From: JAITWN01 sp964437335
GTDB lineage: Bacteria > Pseudomonadota > Gammaproteobacteria > SZUA-140
Assembly: GCA_964437335.1 (NCBI GenBank)
Contig: CAYTGL010000006.1
Coordinates: 1-64,000 of the forward strand
DNA length: 64,000 bases
Reading direction: 5' to 3'
The position numbers and the translations under genes are program-made. The notes under the pieces are model-generated. The model had not been told where the DNA came from and did no database searches. It saw nothing but the letters and a program-made list of their open reading frames with translations. Shown in pieces: positions 17,701-25,455 of this stretch (position 1 is its first letter; the number at the start of each line of letters is the position of its first letter).

Positions 17701-19695
17701 ATGTCGACCAATGCAATGGAGCTCACAACAGCCCCGTCGGAGCAGGACCGCTTCAGGCATCAGATGCAGGCCTTCGCCGACTGGAAGGCGGGGGTGGTGC
17801 AGACGATTCGGGAATTCGAGCAGTGGCTGAACGACAACCAGTTCGCCACCTCCGAGATCGAGTTGCGCATCTATGACGCACTCAAGTCGCTTGATTCCGA
17901 CCAGCTCAACATCGCCTTCGTCGCCGAGTTTTCCCGCGGCAAGACCGAGCTGATCAATGCGATCTTCTTCGCCGACTACGGTCGTCGCCTGCTGCCGTCC
18001 GAGGCCGGGCGCACGACGATGTGCCCAACTGAGCTGTTTTACGACCGCGAGACTGACGAGGCCTATATCCGGCTGTTGCCGATAGAGACCCGGCTCAGCG
18101 ATATCAGCCTGTCCGACCTGAAGAACGAACCCTCTTACTGGACCACGCTGCCGCTGAACATCACCTCACCGGAACAGATCGCCACGGCCTTCAACGAAGT
18201 CGTCAAAACCAAGCACGTCCCGCTCGAGGACGCGGAGAATCTCGGACTGTTCTCGGAGGATGGCGCCGACAATGACAATGGTCGAGACAAGCGCCCCCGT
18301 CCCGACACGATCGAGATCCCGGTCTGGCGCCATGCGCTGATCAGCTTTCCCCACCCACTGCTGAAACAGGGACTCGTGATTCTTGACACCCCCGGACTGA
18401 ATGCGCTCGGCAGCGAGCCCGAGTTGACGATCAACATGCTGCCGAATGCCCAGGCCGTGCTGTTCGTACTGTCGGCCGATACCGGCGTGACAAAGAGCGA
18501 CCTGTATATGTGGCAGAACTACATCACCGCGTTCCGCAACAAGCGGCAGAAAGGACTGGTCGCGGTGCTGAACAAAATCGACACCCTGTGGGACGAGATG
18601 AAGAAGCCCGAGGAGGTCAATGCGACGATCGCCGAGCAGTGCCGCAGCAGCGCGCGACTGCTGGAAATCGATTCCACCAACGTCTTCCCGGTCTCCGCAC
18701 AAAAGGCCCTGGTCGCAAAAATACGCGACAACCGGCGACTGCTGGAACAGAGCAACCTGCTCGCGCTGGAATCATTGCTCGCCAACGAGATCCTGCCCGA
18801 CCGGCAGATCGTTATCTGGGACAATATCATCGCCTCGATGAACCGATCAATGGATGAGATCCATACGCCGATCTCCGTCCAGATCGAGGATTTGAACGCC
18901 AGGCTCAACGAACTTGAGGCCATGCGCGGCAATAACGAGGACATCGTCCAGCAGTTGCTGCAAAAGGCGAAGGAAAAAAAGAACGCCTATTACGAGAGCG
19001 TCAAGACCTTCCAGCTCAGCCGCAAGAAGCTCGCGCTGCAGGCAAAGATCATGTTCAACACGCTGGATATCAACGCGATCGACAAGATCATCGACAAGAC
19101 TCGCAAGGACATGTCCGGCAGTTGGACCACCGCCGGCATGAAGAGCGGCATGTCCGTATTCTTCGACAACATGCGCGACGCGATGCAGATCGCGAACCGG
19201 CAATCGGATGAGACCTTCAAACTGGTGCAGGCGATCTACAAGAAGTTTCATGATGATTACGGACTGCGCATGACGCCACCACGAATCTTCCCGATCAGGA
19301 AGTATATCGATGAACTCGACCAGCTCTATCTGAAGTCCGAGGAATTCCGCAATAGCTCGATGACGACGATGGCCGAGCAGAGTTTCGTCGTGAAGAAGTT
19401 CTTCATTTCGCTGGTCAGCCATGCCCGCGACATCTTCATGCAGGCGAGCAGGGAGGCCGACGGCTGGCTCAAGGAGATCGTTAACCCGCTGGTCGGACAG
19501 ATACAGGACAAGCGGACCAGTATCGAGCAGCACATGAAGACGCTGAGCAAGATCAGGGAATCAAAGAACAATCTCGAGTCACAGCTCAAGGAACTCTCGG
19601 ACGACAGGGAAAGGCTCCGGCGGCAGTCACAGTCGCTGCAGAAACTCCGCGAAACACTCCAGACCTCAACCCCTCCCACCCGTCAATCGGCCTGA
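17701..19695 (+). CDS. Dynamin-family GTPase
   Basis: Large GTPase of about 664 residues related to bacterial dynamin-like proteins. G1 is AEFSRGKTELIN (the first Gly of the usual GEFS motif is Ala); switch I is RTTMCPTEL; G3 is LDTPGLNALG; G4 is LNKIDTLWDE. The C-terminal half (about 400-660) is helical, with a strong coiled coil in the last 60 residues, as in the stalk of dynamins. No transmembrane helix is evident. I chose the ATG at 17701; the frame opens at 17605, but the extra residues look non-coding. A second ATG at 17716 is possible. It could remodel membranes or stress-damaged bilayers; this is family inference only. Confidence 0.85.
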   Translation: MSTNAMELTTAPSEQDRFRHQMQAFADWKAGVVQTIREFEQWLNDNQFATSEIELRIYDALKSLDSDQLNIAFVAEFSRGKTELINAIFFADYGRRLLPSEAGRTTMCPTELFYDRETDEAYIRLLPIETRLSDISLSDLKNEPSYWTTLPLNITSPEQIATAFNEVVKTKHVPLEDAENLGLFSEDGADNDNGRDKRPRPDTIEIPVWRHALISFPHPLLKQGLVILDTPGLNALGSEPELTINMLPNAQAVLFVLSADTGVTKSDLYMWQNYITAFRNKRQKGLVAVLNKIDTLWDEMKKPEEVNATIAEQCRSSARLLEIDSTNVFPVSAQKALVAKIRDNRRLLEQSNLLALESLLANEILPDRQIVIWDNIIASMNRSMDEIHTPISVQIEDLNARLNELEAMRGNNEDIVQQLLQKAKEKKNAYYESVKTFQLSRKKLALQAKIMFNTLDINAIDKIIDKTRKDMSGSWTTAGMKSGMSVFFDNMRDAMQIANRQSDETFKLVQAIYKKFHDDYGLRMTPPRIFPIRKYIDELDQLYLKSEEFRNSSMTTMAEQSFVVKKFFISLVSHARDIFMQASREADGWLKEIVNPLVGQIQDKRTSIEQHMKTLSKIRESKNNLESQLKELSDDRERLRRQSQSLQKLRETLQTSTPPTRQSA

Positions 19696-19718
19696 GCAGG
19701 TGCTGCCTGCTCAGGCCG
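19688..19718. terminator. Hairpin at the end of the dynamin gene
   Basis: Perfect 13-bp inverted repeat (CGGCCTGAGCAGG / CCTGCTCAGGCCG) around a 5-nt loop, spanning the dynamin stop codon at 19693-19695. The plus strand continues with ACTTTCC rather than a long T tract, so termination may be partial. Confidence 0.5.
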
Positions 19719-19740
19719 GACTTTCCGGCAGTACAAACGA

Positions 19741-19775
19741 GAAAACCGCCCCCTGCGCGGTCGGCAAGGGGGCGG
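19741..19775 (-). terminator. Rho-independent terminator of the 40-residue membrane protein gene
   Basis: On the minus strand CCGCCCCC and GGGGGCGG pair over a 14-nt loop and are followed at once by TTTTC. It lies about 25 nt after the stop of the small gene at 19799-19921. Confidence 0.75.
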
Positions 19776-19798
19776 GGATTAATCAGCGGTACGTCAGA

Positions 19799-19921
19799 TC
19801 AGGCGACCAGCGCGAGCTGGGTCGACGCAAGCCAGAGCAGGAATATCCAGAACGCGGCGATTGACAGGCAGATTACGGTATCGGTCTTGTTGACGTCGAT
19901 CCAGCGGTTCTTGTCGTTCAT
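19799..19921 (-). CDS. Small single-pass membrane protein, 40 residues
   Basis: Unrecognised microprotein. The ATG at 19921 has GGGAGG 5 nt upstream, an excellent ribosome binding site. The polar N-terminus MNDKNRWIDVNKTDTV is followed by one hydrophobic helix (ICLSIAAFWIFLLWLA) and a short tail. A rho-independent terminator sits just downstream, so it is a complete monocistronic unit, antiparallel to and between the dynamin gene and the motor-like pair. Ribosome binding site, helix and terminator together make a real gene likely. Confidence 0.7.
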   Translation of the reverse strand: MNDKNRWIDVNKTDTVICLSIAAFWIFLLWLASTQLALVA

Positions 19922-20292
19922 TACAGCCTCCCCTCACATCTGAACTTCTGTTGATTTGAACAGACTTTTACATAAAAACAGGGACGATATCAAGTAGTCC
20001 GTGCCCCTCCGCCCCGGAAAGTTTCCCGGCCCGATTTACATTCCTGCGAAAGCAGGGCATAGTCAAAATATTGTGGCTGCCGGGTTCCGGGGCGCACACC
20101 TGACGGTAACCCCCTGAGAATTCGTGAATCATGGTCTGTGCCGGCTGCGGGGAAATCTCCGTGTCCGCCCCGTAGCCTCGACTGACCCGTCCGGCCGCGT
20201 TTCCCGAGCCCTGCGGCAACAGTTCGACACCATATCTGTCTGATTTTTCAGCAGTCCTGCGGCTCGGGCGCAGGTGCTGAGTAAGGCGGCAA
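19922..20292. other. Divergent upstream region with a GAAA-loop hairpin
   Basis: About 370 nt between the 40-residue gene and the MotA-like gene. It must contain the promoters of both. One compact hairpin, CCTGC-GAAA-GCAGG at 20043-20056, resembles the core of dispersed short repeats common in proteobacteria, but no second copy is in this window. No coding frame here has supporting signals. Confidence 0.4.
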
Positions 20293-21327
20293 GTGACCCA
20301 GATGTCCACAAGCAAAGAGCTCATCGGCGAACACGCCTTCCGAACGATTCTGCTGTGGCTGATGTGGGCAGCCGCGGCCATTGTCATCTATTTCCTGCTC
20401 TACCTCGATACCGGCGTCTGGACATTTATCCAGCAAGACCAGAGCAAAATTACCTGGGTCATCATCGGCCTGTTTGTCGTCGGGATCGGGATGAGCTTCA
20501 CGGTCGCGATTGCGATCACCCACGAAGCCCTCCAGGCCGTGGAACTCGGCAACATCGCCAGAACCAAAGGCCTGCACGGCGTGGAGCCTGAAGGCAGCGC
20601 GCACGCGGTACAGCGTTTCTTCCTGTCATTGAAGGAGATCATCGCCAACAATTCGGTGCCCGACATTGAGGCGCTGATCGATGTTGAACTGGCGACCTAC
20701 CAGCGCCGCAGTCATTCCGTCGAGGTCATGGGCAATCTGTTGATCACGCTGGGGCTGATCGGCACCGTGATCGGACTGACCCTGACGCTCGCGGGGCTGA
20801 CGACCTCGCTGGACGCCCTCGGCCGGGACCACGACAGACTGATGCGCGGACTGGAAAGCGCGATGAGCGGTATGGGGACGGCCTTCTATACCACGCTGCT
20901 CGGCGCGGTGCTCGGCGGCATCCTGCTGCGCGTGTTCGCGCTGATCACCGGTCACGGCATCAACAGCCTTTCGGACACGCTGAAAAAGATTTGCATGGTC
21001 TATTGCGCTGCGGACACCAAGCCCACGGTTCAGCGGGACGTGCGGGCGCTCAACGAGGAAATCCAGATCCTCAGCGATAACGTCAAGGTGCTGCAGGCGG
21101 CATTCTCGGATACCAAAGCGGCAATGAGCGATTTTCACACCGCGGCTAACGAGCTGAATCAGGTCACGAACGGCGAGGACAAGGAACAGACGTTGCGGGA
21201 TTCCGTAGTGCTGCAGATGTACTATACCGACCTGCTGAAGCAGGAGATCAGGATGGTCAACAAGATCAACCGTTCATGGTGGGCGAAACTGCGGAAATCC
21301 CTGCGCAGACTCGGCGTCCGCCGCTGA
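20293..21327 (+). CDS. MotA/TolQ/ExbB-type proton channel protein
   Basis: Predicted channel-forming stator subunit. Of 344 residues, transmembrane helices lie near 18-40, 52-75, 146-170 and 190-217. The third and fourth carry the family signatures LITLGLIGTVIGLTLTLAGL and GMGTAFYTTLLGAVLGGILL. A cytoplasmic domain lies between helices 2 and 3, and a helical tail of about 120 residues with coiled-coil character follows helix 4. The GTG at 20293 has AAGGCGG at 20283-20289; an ATG at 20302 is an alternative. It stands 9 nt before the VWA-domain gene, so the two are surely co-expressed, by analogy with MotAB, ExbBD and ZorAB. What it drives is unknown. Confidence 0.85.
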   Translation: MTQMSTSKELIGEHAFRTILLWLMWAAAAIVIYFLLYLDTGVWTFIQQDQSKITWVIIGLFVVGIGMSFTVAIAITHEALQAVELGNIARTKGLHGVEPEGSAHAVQRFFLSLKEIIANNSVPDIEALIDVELATYQRRSHSVEVMGNLLITLGLIGTVIGLTLTLAGLTTSLDALGRDHDRLMRGLESAMSGMGTAFYTTLLGAVLGGILLRVFALITGHGINSLSDTLKKICMVYCAADTKPTVQRDVRALNEEIQILSDNVKVLQAAFSDTKAAMSDFHTAANELNQVTNGEDKEQTLRDSVVLQMYYTDLLKQEIRMVNKINRSWWAKLRKSLRRLGVRR

Positions 21328-21336
21328 TGCCCCGCA

Positions 21337-22107
21337 ATGATGTCTAAACGCAAGCCAGCACCGCTCAATATCCACGAGCTCTTTTCCGATGTCGCCTTGA
21401 TGATGCTGGGGGCCTTCGCCTTCCTGCTGGTCATCATGCTGGTGTCCCTGCGATCCGCTGAAGAAAATGAACTGCCAAAGCTCAAGGAACAGGTCGCGCA
21501 GTTGCAAAACGCGCTGGATGCGTCCCAGGCGACGGAAGCGCGGACCAAGGAACACATGGAACGCGCCCTGGTCACGAACAGCGAGGAGATGCTGAACTCC
21601 GTGCTGAAAATGGCCAATACCGGCCGGCGAGACTTCGACATGTTCGTCAAGGGCCTCAAGGACCTGCCGGGCCATGACCTGCACATGATCGTTGATGCGA
21701 CCGGCTCGATGCACGGCGCCTCAACTTTCATCGTCCCGGTACTGCGCTTGATCATCGCGCGTTCGGGCAAGGAGCTGAACGCGCTGACCTGGTTCGCGAA
21801 CAATCGCGCGGTGACCTACAACGGACACATGGGTGACATGTTCGATTTCCTGATGTCGGAGGCTCCGTTCGCCGGGCATCTCGAGACGATCGGCCACGCG
21901 TTCCGGCACGCCGCCCACAACGCCCCGGCGCCGGGCGCCTATCTGCTGATCGGCGACGAGCCGTCGAACGACACGATTCAGTACAACGAGATTCCAAGCC
22001 CGGTATTCACGCTGCCGATGGGACGTTCCGACCCCGGGACGCTGGAGGAATATAGTAAACTCGCAGAAAAAACCAGTGGCAAGATGCTGCATCTGGATTT
22101 CAAATAG
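21337..22107 (+). CDS. MotB/TolR-like helix fused to a periplasmic VWA domain
   Basis: Unusual 256-residue protein. A short cytoplasmic N-terminus leads into one helix at about residues 18-38 beginning ELFSDVALMMLGAFAF. D18 sits where the proton-carrying Asp lies in MotB (YADFMTAMMAFF) and ExbD/TolR. A coiled coil (about 42-80) connects to a von Willebrand A domain from about 113, whose first metal-site motif is DATGSM (D120, T122, S124), close to the canonical D-x-S-G-S. MotB-type proteins normally end in a peptidoglycan-binding OmpA domain, which is absent. Partner of the channel protein 9 nt upstream. Target of the VWA domain unknown. Confidence 0.8.
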   Translation: MMSKRKPAPLNIHELFSDVALMMLGAFAFLLVIMLVSLRSAEENELPKLKEQVAQLQNALDASQATEARTKEHMERALVTNSEEMLNSVLKMANTGRRDFDMFVKGLKDLPGHDLHMIVDATGSMHGASTFIVPVLRLIIARSGKELNALTWFANNRAVTYNGHMGDMFDFLMSEAPFAGHLETIGHAFRHAAHNAPAPGAYLLIGDEPSNDTIQYNEIPSPVFTLPMGRSDPGTLEEYSKLAEKTSGKMLHLDFK

Positions 22108-22141
22108 AGACTCAGGCAGGGATACGAACAAGCCTCCCGAG

Positions 22142-22552
22142 CTATTGTACGGTGTGCTGCACGATGCGGACACTGTTGTCGGACGACGACTGGAACAGCA
22201 GCAACCCCTCAGTCGCATGCCCGTTCGAGTAGCGGGTCATGAATCTCAGCGTGAATCGCATGCCGCCGTTCGCGGTATAGGAGACGAGGTCCGTCATGCG
22301 GTAACTCTCCAGATCGCCGAGGCGCTGATTTTGCGCCTTCAGTTCATCGACGACCGCGGCGCGTGACACGTTCGGCGCGTACAATTCCGCGGCAGCCTCG
22401 AAGTCGCCGCCCTTGATCGCACTGAAATACTGCTCGCCGACCTGCCCGGCCGCCGGGCCGGCGGGCTCGGACATGCAGCCCGAGAGCGCCAGGACAAAGA
22501 GCAGTACGGTGGTCGGGAACATAACGGGATGCATGTGCGCGGTTATTTTCAT
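22142..22552 (-). CDS. Putative lipoprotein with NTF2-like fold
   Basis: 136-residue predicted lipoprotein. The lipobox LALSGC places the acylated cysteine at residue 26. The rest (YFSAIKGGDFEAAAELYAP, then a helix and strands) resembles the NTF2/DUF4878-like fold found in small envelope lipoproteins; the similarity is by eye. The ATG at 22552 is the first start; ATGs at 22534 and 22522 would also leave a signal peptide. It converges on the VWA gene with a 34-nt gap and has no evident operon partner. Confidence 0.65.
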   Translation of the reverse strand: MKITAHMHPVMFPTTVLLFVLALSGCMSEPAGPAAGQVGEQYFSAIKGGDFEAAAELYAPNVSRAAVVDELKAQNQRLGDLESYRMTDLVSYTANGGMRFTLRFMTRYSNGHATEGLLLFQSSSDNSVRIVQHTVQ

Positions 22553-22726
22553 CTGGCTGAAATTGAAGAATTTATGACGGGGTGCAAGGGTTGCCGACCT
22601 GTCCTGCCATGTCAGGACAGGATGCAGTATAATCTATAGTCGCGGCCGATGTCGCGTCACCGCTGCTGCCCGCCACGGCCGCGGTAATCCATGCCGCAAT
22701 CCCTGATACCCAGGCAGATAGAGTAG

Positions 22727-24034
22727 ATGAGCAGCGATAACACGACATTCAAGGGCATCCCGGTCGTGTCCGGCAAGAAGGCACCCCCGCGCCTGGAACG
22801 AGTACGTTACGCCACGCGGACCGGCATGATCGCCGCGCTGATCCTGGTTCCTCTGCTTGGCATCTTCCGGATCGATCTGTCCTCCGGCTTCGTGGTCCTG
22901 AACTACCAGGTCTGGTTCGGCGATTTCTTCATCGTGTTCGGATTCTGGCTGTCGATCGCCTGTCTGCTTATCATCGCCTATTCCTCGCTCGGCGCGGTAT
23001 TCTGCGGCTGGGCCTGCCCGCAGAATACCGCCTCGACCTGGGCCAACAAGGTCACAACGAAACTGCTCGGCAAACGCGCGATCATCAATTGGGGCGACGA
23101 AAGCACAGGCGCCCGGGTATCCTCGGGCAAAAACAAGGTACTGAACTGGATTCAGCTCGCCGTCAGACTGATCGGGATGTCGATGCTGGTGGCGGTGATA
23201 CCGCTGCTCTACTTCCTGCCGGCCGGCGCGATCTGGTCATTCATCACGCTGCAGCCGGACCCGCGGTTTACCGCCTCCCTCTACTGGATTTACTTCGTCT
23301 TCACATTTCTCGCCTTCGTCAACATCGCAGTGATGCGCCACTATGTCTGCCGCTACATGTGCATCTACCGCATCTGGCAGTACCTGTTCAAGACCCGAGA
23401 CACACTGCATATCGCCTATGACGCGAGCCGGAGCGCCGATTGCACCAAATGCAGTTACTGCGAGACCGTATGCCCGGTCGACATCAATCCCCGCGACACG
23501 CTCACCTATGACAGTTGCATCAATTGCGGAGAATGCGTCACCGCGTGCAACAACCTGCCGAAACACCGGGAAACCGGCGGCCTGCTGAGCTTCCGCTTCG
23601 GCAAGCGCGCCGACAAGCAGGAGGTTCACAACAGGATTGCGCTGACCGGGCTGTTCCGCAGGGCAAGCTGGGTCTTTCCGGTATTTGTACTCGGCGTTGG
23701 TCTCTTCACCTGGGGGATCATCAGCTATCAACCCGTACATATGTCCGTCTATCGCGCCGACATCCACCACGGTGACCGGATCCAGGACTACCGCATCCAC
23801 ATCGCCCACAAGAAGTTTGGGTCGGAGGAAGTCAGCGTCGCAGTCTCCGGCCTGCCTGCGGACATGTATGACCTCGAGCGAACACGGGTTGCCTTCTCCA
23901 CCGCGACGCGTGAGAATATCAATCTGCGCATCAGCGACGGTCTCGATGTCGGGCTTTATTCTATCCTCGTGACTGCGGAATCGGCGAATGGCTGGAAGGG
24001 CAGCTACCGCCTTCAACACTATGCCCACAACTGA
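22727..24034 (+). CDS. ccoG: Cytochrome oxidase accessory protein CcoG/FixG
   Basis: Membrane iron-sulfur protein that supports cbb3 oxidase assembly, in studied cases by reducing copper. The 435-residue protein has about five transmembrane helices, the AVFCGWACPQNTASTW motif, and two 4Fe-4S clusters (CTKCSYCETVCPVDINP and CINCGECVTACNN). A C-terminal periplasmic immunoglobulin-like domain starts near 340. It heads a plus-strand trio with a 142-residue membrane protein and a FixH-like lipoprotein, recalling the fixGHIS order, though no copper ATPase (FixI) is present. It supports the idea that the divergent oxidase at 35 kb is assembled like a cbb3 enzyme. Confidence 0.93.
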   Translation: MSSDNTTFKGIPVVSGKKAPPRLERVRYATRTGMIAALILVPLLGIFRIDLSSGFVVLNYQVWFGDFFIVFGFWLSIACLLIIAYSSLGAVFCGWACPQNTASTWANKVTTKLLGKRAIINWGDESTGARVSSGKNKVLNWIQLAVRLIGMSMLVAVIPLLYFLPAGAIWSFITLQPDPRFTASLYWIYFVFTFLAFVNIAVMRHYVCRYMCIYRIWQYLFKTRDTLHIAYDASRSADCTKCSYCETVCPVDINPRDTLTYDSCINCGECVTACNNLPKHRETGGLLSFRFGKRADKQEVHNRIALTGLFRRASWVFPVFVLGVGLFTWGIISYQPVHMSVYRADIHHGDRIQDYRIHIAHKKFGSEEVSVAVSGLPADMYDLERTRVAFSTATRENINLRISDGLDVGLYSILVTAESANGWKGSYRLQHYAHN

Positions 24035-24039
24035 CCGCC

Positions 24040-24468
24040 ATGACGCATCCCGCTGACAATAAATCCGCGCCACGCGAGAGAGAGAATACCGTGACCCCGG
24101 TCGAGGAAGTCCAGTGGGGCGAGACACGCGGCGATCACCTCGGCTACACGAGCGAGAGTGACCGGATCACCAAGCGCGGGCTCGAAGACTGGGAAATGGT
24201 CGATAAGATCTCGGATGAATCGGATCACAAGATACCGTACTGGTTTTTCGGGCTGTTCTTCGTCCTGCTCGTCGTCGCGACCGGGCTGACATTTCCGTTC
24301 TGGGGCGTGCGTCCGGGATTCGAGCGCTCGTGGTTCGACTGGGGCATTCCGGCAGGCGTCACCTGGGTCGTCACGATGAGCGCGCTGATCTATTACATGG
24401 TCGACTATCGCCATGTCAGAAAGAAGCGAAAACTGGAGGCACAACAGAAAGCAGAAAAGGACGGCTGA
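24040..24468 (+). CDS. Two-helix membrane protein, paralogue of the 221-residue oxidase-cluster protein
   Basis: 142 residues; starts 5 nt after the ccoG stop. A charged cytoplasmic N-terminus of about 65 residues leads to a first helix ending in FPFWGVRPGFERSWFDWG and a second helix (about 105-125) followed by a basic tail. The hallmark after helix 1 and the second-helix pattern match the product of 33350-34015, which has MPIWGLRP and YVSYFILAMVIVCKR. That protein carries an extra segment of about 80 residues between the helices. No haem or metal motif is visible. Probably an oxidase structural or assembly subunit; the family is unrecognised. Confidence 0.7.
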   Translation: MTHPADNKSAPRERENTVTPVEEVQWGETRGDHLGYTSESDRITKRGLEDWEMVDKISDESDHKIPYWFFGLFFVLLVVATGLTFPFWGVRPGFERSWFDWGIPAGVTWVVTMSALIYYMVDYRHVRKKRKLEAQQKAEKDG

Positions 24469-24509
24469 TAAAACGGCCACCCTCCCGGACTCAGGCATTA
24501 CCCGCATCC

Positions 24510-24902
24510 ATGCCCAAACCTTGCCGCATTCTTTGTGTCCTGCTGTTCTGCAGCCTGTTATATGGCTGCGGCCGGGAAGGCATTGCCCCCTATCCGCCAC
24601 AGATCTGGGAAGACCTCATCATCGAGGTTGAGACCCGCCCGGCCAGGGTCGACGTAGGTATGATGGAATTTCTGGTTATCGCGAGCCGCCAGCCGAGGCG
24701 GCCCGCGCACAACCTGCTGGTGTTCATCAGCATCGACGATACCGGCATCTGGCAACAGGCGATTCAGGACGGTCACATGGGAGTCTACCGCCGCGCGCTG
24801 CAGGTCACTGATCCGGAAAACAATGTGCTCAACATCAGGATCCGCTACGACGACCGTGAACGCACCATGCACTTCCCGCTCGCCCAGGAAGCGTCTAGTT
24901 AA
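24510..24902 (+). CDS. FixH/YtkA-like lipoprotein
   Basis: 130-residue predicted lipoprotein: signal peptide CRILCVLLFCSLLYGC with the acylated cysteine at residue 20, then a domain of about 100 residues. The pattern EFLVIASRQ ... NLLVFISIDD ... GHMGVYRRALQV ... LNIRIRYDDRE resembles the periplasmic YtkA/FixH immunoglobulin-like fold, in which a hMGxY segment precedes the last strands. Position after ccoG fits the FixH role in oxidase assembly. The ATG at 24510 was chosen because it gives the signal peptide; the frame extends upstream inside the previous gene. The stop overlaps the convergent gene by 8 nt. Confidence 0.6.
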   Translation: MPKPCRILCVLLFCSLLYGCGREGIAPYPPQIWEDLIIEVETRPARVDVGMMEFLVIASRQPRRPAHNLLVFISIDDTGIWQQAIQDGHMGVYRRALQVTDPENNVLNIRIRYDDRERTMHFPLAQEASS

Positions 24903-25455
24903 AACTGATCGTTTTGCTGGTCTCGAGCGTGAGCAGATTGTTTTCACGCTGTGCCCGCCTGTTTTTCAGGATCGTGCTCTCGGTCCAGCGCCTCAGGAAC
25001 AGGATCCTCTCACCCCGCTGGTCGCTGCAGACAGGACAGGTCAGGTAGGCAATATATAACTCCCTCGGACGGCATCCCTCGTCGACCAGTCGCATCTGCA
25101 TCGCCTGTATGACCTTGTGACCGGTGCTAAGGTTGCCGTGGTGCAGTTTTGCCCGCGCGACGAACGGAAATGGCAAGGTACTGAAATATCGGGACATCGA
25201 AGCGGAACCCTGTTTCAGCAAGCGGGTCAGTGTGCCGCGCAACATCCCGGTCCGGGTCAGCAATAGTCGCGGCCAGGGCTCCTGCAGGTCCATCCGCTCG
25301 ATGAGTCGCTGCTGTTTCCCCGCGTAGAGGTCGAAGGCGATCGGCATGTGGATGAACATTGGCATCGGTAGCTGGATAACCGGGCAGCCGCCCAGATTGA
25401 CATCACTGCCATCCCAGTCGGGATAGGCATCGGGACAGCCGCAGTCAGGCGCCAT
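24895..25455 (-). CDS. Conserved-looking hypothetical protein with CPVC motif
   Basis: 186 residues, not recognised. The N-terminus is cysteine- and proline-rich (CGCPDAYPDWDGSDVNLGGC), followed by a Met/Pro-rich stretch PMPMFIHMPIAF. A second cysteine pair, CPVC, lies near residue 140 in YLTCPVCSDQRG. The body is basic and soluble, without signal peptide or membrane helix. Four to five cysteines and the CxxC pair suggest metal or redox chemistry, but no fold can be named. Its ATG overlaps the stop of the short oxidase-like gene by 11 nt (ATGGCGCCTGA), so the two are translationally coupled. Confidence 0.6.
   Translation of the reverse strand: MAPDCGCPDAYPDWDGSDVNLGGCPVIQLPMPMFIHMPIAFDLYAGKQQRLIERMDLQEPWPRLLLTRTGMLRGTLTRLLKQGSASMSRYFSTLPFPFVARAKLHHGNLSTGHKVIQAMQMRLVDEGCRPRELYIAYLTCPVCSDQRGERILFLRRWTESTILKNRRAQRENNLLTLETSKTISFN

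Noticed and set aside
20041..20060. CCTGC-GAAA-GCAGG hairpin as a mobile repeat
   Set aside because: It resembles a common dispersed element, but only one short copy is in the window, so a repeat call is not supported.
20293..22107. Zorya (ZorAB) anti-phage system
   Set aside because: The channel part fits, but the second protein has a VWA domain instead of the OmpA-like domain, and no ZorC, ZorD or ZorE lies nearby.
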